Below, in pieces: positions 16,853 to 25,089 of a DNA stretch of 64,000 nucleotides. The notes beneath the pieces were generated by a model. It saw nothing but the letters and a program-made list of their open reading frames with translations. It did no database searches and was not told the origin of the DNA. Numbering within the stretch: the first letter of the stretch is position 1; every line of letters starts with the position of its first letter. Made by a program: the position numbers and the translations under genes. This DNA is from Candidatus Nitricoxidivorans perseverans (GTDB lineage: Bacteria; Pseudomonadota; Gammaproteobacteria; Burkholderiales; Rhodocyclaceae), in NCBI GenBank assembly GCA_030246985.1, contig CP107246.1:560282-624281 (forward strand). The letters are read 5' to 3'.

Positions 16853-17924
16853 CACCCCCTTCGCCATCGTCCTCATTCAAGTGCGTCGCCCATTCCCGCC
16901 ACACCGCCCAAGCCACCGCCAACACCACCGGGCCGGCAAACAGGCCGACCAGCCCGAAGGCGAGAATGCCGCCCAGCACGCCGAACAGCACAACCAGAAA
17001 TGGAATGTCGCCGATGCTGCTGATGAACATCGGTCGCAACACGTTATCGATCTGACTTACCACCGCCGCGCCCCAGAGCCAGACCCCGATGGCCGGCCCG
17101 GTTTCACCCTGCAGCAGCAACCAGGCGCCGGCACTGCCCCAGGCGAGGGGCGTGGCGAAGGGAATCAGCGCGAACAGGGCGGTGATGACGCCCAGCATCA
17201 CCGGCGAACCCAGTCCCGCGACCCAGTAACCCAAGCCGGCTAGGGCGCCCTGCGCGAGCGCCGTGAGCAGGAAGCCGTAAACCACGGCGCTGGTGGTGGC
17301 GCCGATGGCGGCAAGATAGGCGTTGACGCGTGGACCGAGGAAGCGCGCGAGGACATGGCGCAGTTCGCTCACCATGCGCGCGCCGTCGCGGTAGAAAAAG
17401 AACAGGATCATCAGCGCCAGCGCCAGCTTGGCCAGGTTTTTGCCCAACCCACCGGCCAGCGCGGCAGCCTCGCCGGCGTGGTCGGTGAACCAGTTCTTCG
17501 TGGCGGCGATCAAGCCTTGCGGGTCGGCCAGCAGTTCCGCCCGTTTTTGCGCCAGCCAGTCGCCGAGCCAGGGCACGCCCGACAACCAGCCGGGCAACTC
17601 CGGCGGCGCAGCCACGAAGGACTGCATGGCCGGATAGAGCCGGCCAACCTCATTCTGGGCCAGCCAGAGCAACCAGACCAGCGGGACGATCAGAGTCAAC
17701 CCCGCCAGCACGGTGGCCAGACTGGCGGCCAAGGTGTCGCGTCCGCCGCAGCGCCGACGCAGCCGCACCATCAGTGGCCAGGAAGCGTAGGCGAGCACGC
17801 CGGCCCAAGCGAGAGGGGCCAGAAAGGGTGCCATCACCAAGGCAGCCAGTGCGGTCAGGCCGGCCAAGGCGAGCCAGGGCGCAAAGCGACGACCGGGGGA
17901 AGGCGAACCGGGCATTTCAGTCAT
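16842..17924 (-). CDS. AI-2E family transporter (PerM-like permease)
   Basis: A membrane protein of about 360 residues with around eight helices. It has the conserved central loop of the AI-2E_transport family (FFFYRDGARMVSELRHVLAR) and the C-terminal signature PFATPLAWGSAGAWLLLQGE, followed by QIDNVLRPMFISS. Members are linked to autoinducer-2 export, Na/H exchange or unknown export. The start MTEMPGSPSP at 17924 is preferred over a TTG at 17960. It lies 55 bases after a tandem Usp gene and its 3' end overlaps the decayed antiporter fragment. Confidence 0.88.
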   Translation of the reverse strand: MTEMPGSPSPGRRFAPWLALAGLTALAALVMAPFLAPLAWAGVLAYASWPLMVRLRRRCGGRDTLAASLATVLAGLTLIVPLVWLLWLAQNEVGRLYPAMQSFVAAPPELPGWLSGVPWLGDWLAQKRAELLADPQGLIAATKNWFTDHAGEAAALAGGLGKNLAKLALALMILFFFYRDGARMVSELRHVLARFLGPRVNAYLAAIGATTSAVVYGFLLTALAQGALAGLGYWVAGLGSPVMLGVITALFALIPFATPLAWGSAGAWLLLQGETGPAIGVWLWGAAVVSQIDNVLRPMFISSIGDIPFLVVLFGVLGGILAFGLVGLFAGPVVLAVAWAVWREWATHLNEDDGEGGANE

Positions 17925-17978
17925 CGTCGGTCCGGCCGGCGACTGTGGATAACCCTGCAATGCGTCGGCACCGTGCTG

Positions 17979-18851
17979 TCAGACCACCAGCACATCGCAG
18001 GGCGCGTAGTAGGCGAGGAAACGGGAGACGCTGCCCATCACGGCCTCGCCGATGCGCGAGCCGCCATGCTTGCCGACGGCGATCAGGTCGGCGTCCATGT
18101 CGCGCGCGGCGTCCGGCAGCGCAGGATTGGGATCGCCATGGACGATGCGGCGTTCGATGTCGAGTCCGGCCAGTTCGGGGTCGGCCAGCAGCGCGTCCAT
18201 GTTGCGCCGCGCTGCGCGCGACTCAACTTCCGCGTAGCGCAAGATGTCCTCCTCGGGGAAGCCCTTGTAGCGCAGCTTGGCCTCGAAGGGCGCTTGGTAG
18301 GCATGCAGCACCGTGACGCGGGCGGGCGCCGCGACGACGAGAGCAGCGCGTAGCACTGCCTCCGAGCGCGGCCCCAGATCGACCGCCGCTAGCGCGCGGC
18401 GATAGTCGCCCTCGGTCGGCTGTCGCGCGACGAGCACTGGGCAAGTGGCCTGGGCTAGGATGCGCGCCGCCGTGCCGCCGAGGAAGAACTGCTGCACTGC
18501 CCCCTTGCCGTGGGCGCCGATGACCACGAGATCGGGACGGAAGGTTTCGGCTGCATCGGCAACCGCCCGATGCGCCGATCCTTCGACGATTTCGGCACGT
18601 ACCCGCCCGACGCCGGCGGTCCGTGCCGCTTCGACCAGCGCATCAATATTGGCCTCCGCCGCCGCCCGCAGGCGGGTTGGCAGCTTGTCATCCAGGCCGA
18701 AAGCGGCTTCGAGCGCCGACAGCCGCGGGAACGTATGCACGACGAGAAGCTCGGCGCCTTCCCGCGCCGCCAGCAGGGTGGCGCGGCGGACGGCGTCGTT
18801 GCCGAGCCGGGAAAAATCCGTGGCGGCAAGGATTCGCTTGAGGGTGTTCAT
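17979..18851 (-). CDS. Tandem-domain universal stress protein
   Basis: A 290-residue protein starting MNTLKRILAATDFS with a GGGAG ribosome binding site 5 bases before the ATG. Two UspA domains are visible. The first carries IGAHGKGAVQQFFLGGTAAR, the second VGKHGGSRIGEAVMGSVSRF, both fitting the ATP-loop pattern. It heads a transcript with the AI-2E permease, is the fourth usp gene in the island and resembles the tandem gene at 6259-7176 in layout. Confidence 0.92.
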   Translation of the reverse strand: MNTLKRILAATDFSRLGNDAVRRATLLAAREGAELLVVHTFPRLSALEAAFGLDDKLPTRLRAAAEANIDALVEAARTAGVGRVRAEIVEGSAHRAVADAAETFRPDLVVIGAHGKGAVQQFFLGGTAARILAQATCPVLVARQPTEGDYRRALAAVDLGPRSEAVLRAALVVAAPARVTVLHAYQAPFEAKLRYKGFPEEDILRYAEVESRAARRNMDALLADPELAGLDIERRIVHGDPNPALPDAARDMDADLIAVGKHGGSRIGEAVMGSVSRFLAYYAPCDVLVV

Positions 18852-19014
18852 GTTTTCTCCCTGTGAAAAATCGCGTGCGTTTGTCATTGACTATCACCCG
18901 GCATCCGGCTCGCCGAGTTGCGCGAGGCTGGAGTAGGGCCAGCAGCGCACCCAGCAGCAACAGGCCCGATATGCCGTCACGATGCGCCGTCTTCAGGTCA
19001 ACCGTTCGACGTCC

Positions 19015-19233
19015 TTAATTTTCGGCGTCTGTCCCGGCCATGAGCGACTCGATGTCCTTCTCGGCCCGCAGCCAGTCCTCCATCTCCTGACCCGACGAAA
19101 AGCCACGCTGTTCGGCGAGGTAGTAGGCCGCAACGGCGACCATCTGCTCGTGTTCGGTCGGCGTAACACCTGCTTGGACGACCGGCGTTTCCTGCTGTTG
19201 GGTTTCGGTGCTGTTACGTCTCGGCTTTGTCAT
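19015..19233 (-). CDS. DUF2934 domain small protein
   Basis: A 72-residue soluble protein starting MTKPRRNSTETQQQ with a strong GAGGAGA ribosome binding site. Residues 28-62 form the DUF2934 motif AYYLAEQRGFSSGQEMEDWL followed by RAEKDI. Function is unknown; such proteins are frequent near Usp and ion-transport genes. It is 163 bases upstream of the tandem Usp gene and may be cotranscribed with it. Confidence 0.85.
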   Translation of the reverse strand: MTKPRRNSTETQQQETPVVQAGVTPTEHEQMVAVAAYYLAEQRGFSSGQEMEDWLRAEKDIESLMAGTDAEN

Positions 19234-19383
19234 GACAGTCTCCTCTTGAAAGACGACTACGACCCGAGCCGGACCGGGACATCGCCGGCTCCCCACTACC
19301 GCACCGGCTACCTGCTACCCCCGGATGCGTGCTTCTGCGTCGTGCCTGCCACGCGTGGCGTGAGTCGGCATTACGCAAACATC

Positions 19384-19398
19384 CTTGTTCGAAACAAG
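19384..19398. promoter_or_regulatory. Perfect inverted repeat between carbonic anhydrase and DUF2934 genes
   Basis: CTTGTT-CGA-AACAAG, 6-bp perfect arms around 3 bases. It lies after the end of the carbonic anhydrase gene and 151 bases before the DUF2934 start on the minus strand. It may be a compact operator or part of a terminator. No T-tract follows. Confidence 0.35.
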
Positions 19399-19433
19399 TT
19401 CCATCTTGCTTGTAAGGATACTCTCGGTGCTCG

Positions 19434-19928
19434 TCATGGTCTGTTTACCGGCTGGTCAGAGGAACTTGCCCCGATCGGCTCGAAGGCGTTGCGTGTCGGC
19501 TGGTAACTCGGCAGCTCGCCTTGCGCGATGTCGAAATACCTGCCATGCAGATGCATCGCGCCCACCGCGACCCGCTCGGCGATCCAGGGATAGGTCATCA
19601 GGTTTTCCAGCGACACCAGGATGGCCGCCTGTTCGCAGGCTCGCGCCTGCAAAGCGGGTGGCTTGGCTTGCAGCTCCGCCGGCACGCGGGCGAAGCCGCC
19701 GTCCGGCTCGTACGGCGGCACCAGGTTGGCCACGTTGCGCACCACGAACACGTCTCCCGGTGCCGCGCCCATCAGCAGCGCCGGATCCACACGCGAGTCG
19801 GCGCAGGCGATGATCGCGGCTTTGGGGCGTTGTCCCTGCCGAAGCTGTCCGAACAGTTCGAGGTCCTCGCCGAAGTACTTTTCCTGGAATCGCTGGAATC
19901 CGGCGATGAAGTTGGCGATGTCTTTCAC
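19434..19928 (-). CDS. Beta-carbonic anhydrase with internal deletion, probably inactive
   Basis: A 164-residue protein, some 50-60 residues shorter than the family. The N-terminal half is normal, with the zinc-binding CADSRVDP motif (Cys ligand and Asp-Arg dyad) and VVRNVANLVPPYEPDGG. The C-terminal helices (EQAAILVSLENLMTYPWI and HLHGRYFDIAQGEL) are also normal. The central segment, which normally has the GTSAALEYA helix and the second zinc motif HxxC, is missing and the halves join in frame near residue 80. With only one of three protein zinc ligands the enzyme should not hydrate CO2. It ends what looks like the long transcript from floA. Confidence 0.85.
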   Translation of the reverse strand: MKDIANFIAGFQRFQEKYFGEDLELFGQLRQGQRPKAAIIACADSRVDPALLMGAAPGDVFVVRNVANLVPPYEPDGGFARVPAELQAKPPALQARACEQAAILVSLENLMTYPWIAERVAVGAMHLHGRYFDIAQGELPSYQPTRNAFEPIGASSSDQPVNRP

Positions 19929-19982
19929 GTTGAGGCGTCCTGTCGATGGCTGGTCAGATGGAAATGCTTTCGGGGTATGGCC

Positions 19983-20426
19983 CTACCTGGTTTGCGGCGA
20001 GGTCTTTTGTGCCTCGTCGATGGCGTGCTGCGCTTCTGCCGGCATGTAGTTCTCGTCGTGCTTGGCCAGCACTTCGGTGGCCACGAAGCGGCCATCGTTC
20101 CCGATCCGGCCCTGGACGACAGCGCCCTTGCCCTCTTTGAAGAGATCCGGAAGGATGCCCTTGTAGGCGACGGGAACCTCCCTGGCCGTGTCGGTGACGA
20201 TGAACTGGACGGTCAGTCCGTCGCCTTCGCGACGGATGCTGCCCTCCTTCACCATGCCGCCGATGCGGAATGCCTTGTTCCTGGGGGCCTCGTCCGCCGC
20301 AACCTGGGTCGGCGTGTAGAAGAACGCGATGCTGCTGTTCAGGGCGTTGGCTACCAGCGCCGTCGCTAACGACAGCGTGACCAGTCCGCCGGCGATGAGG
20401 GCGATGCGTTTTTGACGTGGTGTCAT
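19983..20426 (-). CDS. ccmE: Cytochrome c maturation heme chaperone CcmE
   Basis: A 147-residue periplasmic protein with one N-terminal membrane anchor (7-30). The heme-binding motif AKHDENYMP is intact, with H123 as the covalent heme attachment residue and Y127. CcmE carries heme from CcmC to the CcmF/H lyase. It normally sits inside a ccmABCDEFGH operon but here is alone between htpX (31 bases) and the carbonic anhydrase gene (54 bases). The rest of the ccm system must lie elsewhere, or this is an extra copy. Confidence 0.93.
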   Translation of the reverse strand: MTPRQKRIALIAGGLVTLSLATALVANALNSSIAFFYTPTQVAADEAPRNKAFRIGGMVKEGSIRREGDGLTVQFIVTDTAREVPVAYKGILPDLFKEGKGAVVQGRIGNDGRFVATEVLAKHDENYMPAEAQHAIDEAQKTSPQTR

Positions 20427-20457
20427 TTCCTACTTTCATCCATGAGTGTGCGTGCGT

Positions 20458-21333
20458 TCACTGCCCCGCCTTCAGCGCGGCGATGCGTTCTTCCAGCGGC
20501 GGATGGGTCATGAACAGGCGCTTGATGCCGCCGGCGCCGCCGCCGCTGATGCCGAAGGCCGCCAGCTTTTCCGGCAGGGGCGCGGGGTGCAGCGAATTCA
20601 GCCGTTCCAGCGCGGCGATCATGTTCGACCGCCCGGCCAGGCCGGCACCGCCCCGGTCGGCGCGGAACTCGCGCTGGCGGGAGAAGTACATGACGATGAT
20701 CGAGGCCAGCACGCCCAGCACCAGTTCGGCGACGATCATGGTGACGTAGAAGGCCGGTCCGTGGCCGCGCTCGGTCTTGAACACGACCCGATCCACGACG
20801 TGGCCGATGACGCGCGAGAGGAACATGACGAAGGTGTTCACCACGCCCTGGATCAGGGCCAGCGTGACCATGTCACCGTTGGCGATGTGGGCGACTTCGT
20901 GGCCGATGACGGCCTCGGCTTCGCTTTTCGACATCTGCCGCAAGAGGCCGCTGGAGACGGCGACCAGCGAACTGTTTTTGGTCATGCCGGTGGCGAAGGC
21001 GTTGACCTCGGGCGTGTCGAAAATGCCGACCTCCGGCATCTTGATGCCGGCTTCGGCCGAGTATTTGCGCACCGTTTCCACCAGCCAGAATTCGGTTGAA
21101 TTCGAGGGCGCCTCGATCACCTGCACGCCCATCGCCTTCTTCGCCGACCATTTGGAAATGGCGAGCGAAATGAAAGAACCGCCGAAGCCCATGACGGCGG
21201 CGAAGATCAGCAGCGAGCCGAGGTTGAGGCCGTTGGCATTGAGGTAGGGCTCGACGCCCAACAGGCGCATGGTGACGGACAGCACCAGCACGATGGCCAT
21301 GTTGGTGGCGAGGAAGAGGAAGATGCGTTTCAT
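20458..21333 (-). CDS. htpX: Membrane zinc metalloprotease HtpX
   Basis: A 291-residue inner-membrane M48 protease. Two N-terminal helices (5-25, 37-58) are followed by the catalytic motif HEVAH (145-149), two more helices, and the third zinc ligand in [10 protein letters not shown] (E222). HtpX degrades damaged membrane proteins and is usually induced by envelope stress. It lies 22 bases after the sodium channel gene and 31 bases before ccmE on one strand, inside the floA-to-carbonic-anhydrase transcript. Confidence 0.95.
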   Translation of the reverse strand: MKRIFLFLATNMAIVLVLSVTMRLLGVEPYLNANGLNLGSLLIFAAVMGFGGSFISLAISKWSAKKAMGVQVIEAPSNSTEFWLVETVRKYSAEAGIKMPEVGIFDTPEVNAFATGMTKNSSLVAVSSGLLRQMSKSEAEAVIGHEVAHIANGDMVTLALIQGVVNTFVMFLSRVIGHVVDRVVFKTERGHGPAFYVTMIVAELVLGVLASIIVMYFSRQREFRADRGGAGLAGRSNMIAALERLNSLHPAPLPEKLAAFGISGGGAGGIKRLFMTHPPLEERIAALKAGQ

Positions 21334-21355
21334 GGTTTCTCCTTGGCGTTGCGGT

Positions 21356-22219
21356 TCAGCGTGGTGCGGTGCCGGCGGCCGGCAGCAGCGCTTTCAGTTC
21401 GCGGATATCCTCGCGCAGCTGCCGCATCTCGGCGTGCAGGTCGGCCTCGATGTGCTTGCGCGCCGCTTCCACGGCCTCTTTCGCGTCGTGCTGTTCCGCC
21501 TCGGTGTAGCTTTGCATGGCGTTGACGATGATGGCGATGAACAGGTTGAGCATGGTGAAGGTCGCCACCAGGATGAAGGGGATGAAAAATGTCCATGCAT
21601 AGGGGAAGTGCTCCATCACCGGGCGGGCGATGCCCATCGACCAGCTTTCCAGGGTCATGATCTGGAACAGGGTGTAAAGCGAGCGGCCAAGGTCGCCGAA
21701 CCATTCCGGGTGGGCGGCGGCGAACAGGTTGGTGGCGATCACGGCGAAGACGTAGTAAATGATCAGCAGCACCAGGGCGATCGAACCCAGCCCCGGAATC
21801 GCTCCGAGCAGGGCGCCGACCACGCGCCGCATCGACGGCACCATGGTCAGGAGGCGCAGCACCCGCAGCACGCGCAGGGCCCGCAGCACGGACAGCGGCC
21901 CGGTGGCCGGAATCAGCGCGATGGCGACCACGGCGAAATCGAACACGCTCCACGGATCGCGCCAGAAGGCCGCACGGTGGGCGTAGAGGCGCACGGCGAT
22001 TTCGACGACGAACACCGCCAGGATGGCGCGGTCGATGCCGACGATCAGGCCGCCGGCCACCGCCATCGCGCCGGCCGAGGTTTCCAGCCCGAGCAGGGCG
22101 GCATTGAGCAGGATCAGGACGATGACGACGTTCTGCACGCGCGGCTGCTCGATCCAGGCGCGTGCCCGTGCGCGTCCGCCGCTGTCCGGGTTCTCGTTCA
22201 TGTTCACGTTGAGGCTCAT
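21356..22219 (-). CDS. Voltage-gated sodium channel, BacNav family
   Basis: A 287-residue six-helix ion channel. The S4 voltage sensor has arginines every third residue at 113, 116, 119 and 122 within [16 protein letters not shown]. The pore loop is [11 protein letters not shown] with selectivity filter TLESWSM (189-195), the form found in sodium-selective NavAb-type channels; one Glu per subunit forms the tetrameric filter. S6 follows (210-233), and the C-terminus (240-278) is a charged heptad-like coiled coil as in BacNav proteins. The start [11 protein letters not shown] at 22219 is 1 base after the stop of the YqaA-type gene, so the two are cotranslated or tightly cotranscribed. Length and motifs are those of a functional channel. 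Confidence 0.93.
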   Translation of the reverse strand: MSLNVNMNENPDSGGRARARAWIEQPRVQNVVIVLILLNAALLGLETSAGAMAVAGGLIVGIDRAILAVFVVEIAVRLYAHRAAFWRDPWSVFDFAVVAIALIPATGPLSVLRALRVLRVLRLLTMVPSMRRVVGALLGAIPGLGSIALVLLIIYYVFAVIATNLFAAAHPEWFGDLGRSLYTLFQIMTLESWSMGIARPVMEHFPYAWTFFIPFILVATFTMLNLFIAIIVNAMQSYTEAEQHDAKEAVEAARKHIEADLHAEMRQLREDIRELKALLPAAGTAPR

Positions 22220-22220
22220 G

Positions 22221-22796
22221 TCAGCGATACGCCAGCAGGCCCATCGCCAGCAGCGCGACGGTGGCCCAGCCGAGGCGATCCACGTAGCGATGCAGCAACG
22301 CTTCCATGCGCGCACCGCCCCAGGCCATCAGGGCGGCGACCAGGAAGAAGCGCGCGCCGCGCCCGATCAGCGAGGCGATGGCAAATGGCAGGAGTGCCAT
22401 GGCAAGCGCTCCGGCCGCGATGGTGAACATCTTGTAGGGAATCGGCGAGAAGCCGGCGATGAAGACCGCCCAGAAACCCCATTCTCCGAACCACTCCACC
22501 GCCGTTTGATAGGCCGGCCAGTAGCGGCTTTCCTGCAACCAGGGCAGCACGGCATCGATGGCGAAGTAGCCGATGGCGTAACCGAACAGCCCGCCGGCCA
22601 CCGAGGTCAGAGTGGTCAGTAGCGCGAGCCACCACGCGCGGCGCGGGTTGGCAAGGCACATCGGCGCCAGCATCACGTCGGGCGGAATCGGAAAGAACGA
22701 GGATTCGGCGAAACTCATTCCGCCCAGGTACCAGGGCGCGTGCGGATGTCGGGACCAGACCATGGCCCGGCGGTAGAGCGGAGAAAACAGTTTCAT
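22221..22796 (-). CDS. YqaA family membrane protein (VTT/DedA-like)
   Basis: A 191-residue membrane protein of the SNARE-associated/VTT superfamily, YqaA branch. It starts with a short amphipathic N-terminus, then GGMSFAESSFFPIPPDVMLA, the conserved helix-breaking segment with Glu and Pro residues, then AGFSPIPYKMFTIAAGALAM, the second family motif, and several helices. Related DedA proteins are tied to lipid transport and membrane potential. It overlaps the small unknown gene upstream by 4 bases and precedes the sodium channel by 1 base. Confidence 0.9.
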   Translation of the reverse strand: MKLFSPLYRRAMVWSRHPHAPWYLGGMSFAESSFFPIPPDVMLAPMCLANPRRAWWLALLTTLTSVAGGLFGYAIGYFAIDAVLPWLQESRYWPAYQTAVEWFGEWGFWAVFIAGFSPIPYKMFTIAAGALAMALLPFAIASLIGRGARFFLVAALMAWGGARMEALLHRYVDRLGWATVALLAMGLLAYR

Positions 22797-23137
22797 TGGC
22801 GGATATCGTGGGACTCGAAAGCCCGGCAGGGTCCGAGGATCGTGGCGACGACCACGGCGTTCTGCACCTCGCGCCGGCTTCCCATCAGTGAGCTCCGGGA
22901 AAAGTGCCGTCGCGGCGGCGCAAGCGAAGTCGCGGGCGCGGCGTTGCGTCCGAACTGGCCGTCGACCGGGGCGAATGCCGCGGGCGCCGCCGGGGCGTCC
23001 TCCGGCACCTCGGGAATTTGCTCAAGACGCTCGTCCCAGGCGGGTTCTTGCGGCACGAATCGCTTCATCAGGTACTGGAACAGCACGACGACCAGAAACA
23101 TCAGCACATAGAGCAGTTCCGTCGGGATATCTTTCAT
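22793..23137 (-). CDS. Small single-pass membrane protein between floA and yqaA-like gene, unknown function
   Basis: A 114-residue protein I do not recognise. It starts MKDIPTELLYVLMFLVVVLF, one membrane helix (about 7-25), followed by a charged stretch, a Pro/Ala-rich linker (about 43-58) and a basic C-terminal half. It begins 11 bases after the floA stop and its end overlaps the YqaA-type gene by 4 bases, so it is part of the floA operon. The layout of a membrane anchor with a disordered cytoplasmic tail would suit a scaffold or flotillin partner, but this is only inferred from position. Confidence 0.65.
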   Translation of the reverse strand: MKDIPTELLYVLMFLVVVLFQYLMKRFVPQEPAWDERLEQIPEVPEDAPAAPAAFAPVDGQFGRNAAPATSLAPPRRHFSRSSLMGSRREVQNAVVVATILGPCRAFESHDIRQ

Positions 23138-23148
23138 GGTGGATCGTC

Positions 23149-24138
23149 CTAGTTCCGTGGGGCGGCAAGCGGCGCGTTATCGGTGCCGGCGATCTCTTCG
23201 CGCATGCTCGTATCGGCCTGCAGGTTCTTCATGCGGTAATAGTCCATGATGCCCAGATTGCCCTGGCGGAAGGCCTCGGCCATGGCGCGCGGCACTTCGG
23301 CCTCGGCTTCCACCACCCGCGCCCGCATTTCCTGCTCCTGGGCAACGGCCATGGCGCGGCGCTCCTCGGCCTTGGCCTGGGCGATCTGCTTGTCGGCATT
23401 GGCCTGGTCGATCTGCAGCTTGGCGCCGATGTTCTCGCCCACCGTCACGTCAGCGACGTCGATCGACAGGATCTCGTAGGCCGTGCCAGCGTCGAGGCCC
23501 TTGGAGAGGACGTGCTTCGAGATGTGATCCGGACTCTCCAGCACGCTCTTATGACTTGCGGAGGAACCGATGGTGCTGACCATGCCTTCGCCAACGCGCG
23601 CGATGATCGTCTCCTCGCCGGCGCCGCCCACCAGTCGGTCGATGTTGGTGCGTACCGTGACCAGGCAGACAGCGATGAGCTGGATGCCGTCCTTGGCCAC
23701 CGCCGCAATCTTCGGCGTCTGGATCACCTTGGGCAACACCGACATCTGCACCGCCTCCAGCACGTCGCGTCCAGCCAGATCGATGGCCGCAGCGCGTTTG
23801 AAGGGTAGGGGAATGTTGGCCTTGTCGGCCGAAATCATGGCGTTGACCACCCTGACGACATTGCCGCCGGCAAGGAAGTGGGCTTCCAGATCGTTGCTGG
23901 AAATGTCGAGGCCGGCCTTCACTGCGCTGATCCGCGCCGTGACCACCGTTGCCGGCGGCACGCGGCGCAGGCGCATGGCGATCAGGGTGAACAGTCCGAC
24001 ATAGGCCCCCGAAGCCCAGGCGGAAATCCAGAGCGGAACGGGCACCAGATACAGGATGAAGGCCAGCCCCGCCACCACCACGAGGAGCAAGCCCAAGCCG
24101 CCCGTCATGCCCGTCATGCCAATCAAGAGTTCATTCAT
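23149..24138 (-). CDS. floA: Flotillin-like protein FloA (YqfA family)
   Basis: A 329-residue membrane-associated scaffold. Two closely spaced hydrophobic segments (about 12-55) form a hairpin anchor. An SPFH/prohibitin-like domain follows from about 60, with conserved stretches [20 protein letters not shown] and [20 protein letters not shown], then the Glu-Ala rich region (about 235-275) that drives oligomerisation. FloA organises functional membrane microdomains and modulates membrane fluidity. A ribosome binding site AAAGGAA lies before the ATG. It is the first gene of a probable seven-gene transcript (floA, small membrane protein, yqaA-like, BacNav, htpX, ccmE, carbonic anhydrase). Confidence 0.93.
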   Translation of the reverse strand: MNELLIGMTGMTGGLGLLLVVVAGLAFILYLVPVPLWISAWASGAYVGLFTLIAMRLRRVPPATVVTARISAVKAGLDISSNDLEAHFLAGGNVVRVVNAMISADKANIPLPFKRAAAIDLAGRDVLEAVQMSVLPKVIQTPKIAAVAKDGIQLIAVCLVTVRTNIDRLVGGAGEETIIARVGEGMVSTIGSSASHKSVLESPDHISKHVLSKGLDAGTAYEILSIDVADVTVGENIGAKLQIDQANADKQIAQAKAEERRAMAVAQEQEMRARVVEAEAEVPRAMAEAFRQGNLGIMDYYRMKNLQADTSMREEIAGTDNAPLAAPRN

Positions 24139-24465
24139 TGCATATTCCTTTGTTGCTGATGTGCGGTATTCGCCGCACGACGATTGCCGCGGAAGCCGCG
24201 ACTACTCATTGCTGTTCATGATTCCCGGTAATTGCAGCGGGCCGGCCACGGTGGCGAAGGGACGGTTGGCACGCGGGGCGCGCAAATGGAAAGTCAAACA
24301 AAAGTCGGCGCTGGCGGGACGGCGCGGAGGAAAGTGCCATCCAGCTTGATGCTGCTTATGCCGGCACTTCGGAAAGCTATTTGCCAGATGCATCGGCCGA
24401 AATGCGCCCCAAAAGGACGTATTTCAAATTCCTGATGCCTATCGGCGAAGCCAGAATCGACGCCC
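24139..24465. other. Intergenic junction between host operon and conjugative-element genes
   Basis: These 327 bases have no convincing gene. They separate the divergent floA and traW genes and so must hold the floA promoter. A copy of the dispersed 23-bp repeat lies at 24301-24323. GC content falls towards the traW side, in line with a junction between chromosome and mobile DNA. No integrase, tRNA or long direct repeat was found here. Confidence 0.6.
24301..24323 (+). repeat. Dispersed 23-bp repeat, copy upstream of traW
   Basis: AAA followed by GTCGGCGCTGGCGGGACGGC, an exact 23-bp match in opposite orientation to 16443-16465. It lies in the junction between the floA operon and the conjugative-transfer genes, about 140 bases before traW. 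Confidence 0.75.
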
Positions 24466-25089
24466 ATGTCGGTTCCTGTTTGGCTCTCCTTCCTGCTGGT
24501 TCTGTGGCTGCCGTCGACGGTGCTTGCCATCGATCTCGGATCGGTTGGGCCGACCTATGAAATCGGTGAACCCGACCTGATCGAAGTGATCCGGTCCCGG
24601 TTGCAGCAGATGGCGAAATCCGGGGATCTGGCGCGCAAGCAGGGTGAGTATCGCGACCGTGTTGTCCGGGGAATTGAATCGCCGAAAACGATCTCCGGCA
24701 TCAAGGCGACGCAAATTCCCAGAAGCTTCCATGTCCATCCCGCGATGGTTCTGGCCGGTGATATTCGCAATGCCGAAGGTCACATCCTGTTTGCCAAGGG
24801 AACGCAGATCAATCCGCTGGACCATGTCGCACTGACACGGAAGCTGGTGTTTTTCGATGGCGGGGATAAGCAACAGGTCGCATTTGCCCTGCGATCGATG
24901 GGTGAGTCCGGTAAGGGGGCCAAGCCCATTCTCGTTGGCGGGCAACCCCTGAAGCTGATGCGAAGCTGGAAACGTCCGGTCTATTTCGACCAGGGCGGCA
25001 CGCTGGTCAGGCGGCTGGGTATCCAGCAGGTTCCGGCCATCGTCAGTCAGGACGGCAAGAGGTTACGTATTGATGAAGTCCGTCCGTAA
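24466..25089 (+). CDS. traW: Conjugative transfer protein TraW
   Basis: A 207-residue exported protein with a signal peptide (residues 1-21, cleavage near VLAIDLG). The body has the TraW family layout: a helical GSVGPTYEIGEPDLIEVI segment near the mature N-terminus and a C-terminal thioredoxin-like part with VFFDGGDKQQV and RLGIQQVPAIVSQDG. TraW works in the periplasm with TrbC in assembly of the F-type pilus/type IV secretion channel. Its end overlaps traU by 20 bases. Confidence 0.88.
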   Translation: MSVPVWLSFLLVLWLPSTVLAIDLGSVGPTYEIGEPDLIEVIRSRLQQMAKSGDLARKQGEYRDRVVRGIESPKTISGIKATQIPRSFHVHPAMVLAGDIRNAEGHILFAKGTQINPLDHVALTRKLVFFDGGDKQQVAFALRSMGESGKGAKPILVGGQPLKLMRSWKRPVYFDQGGTLVRRLGIQQVPAIVSQDGKRLRIDEVRP

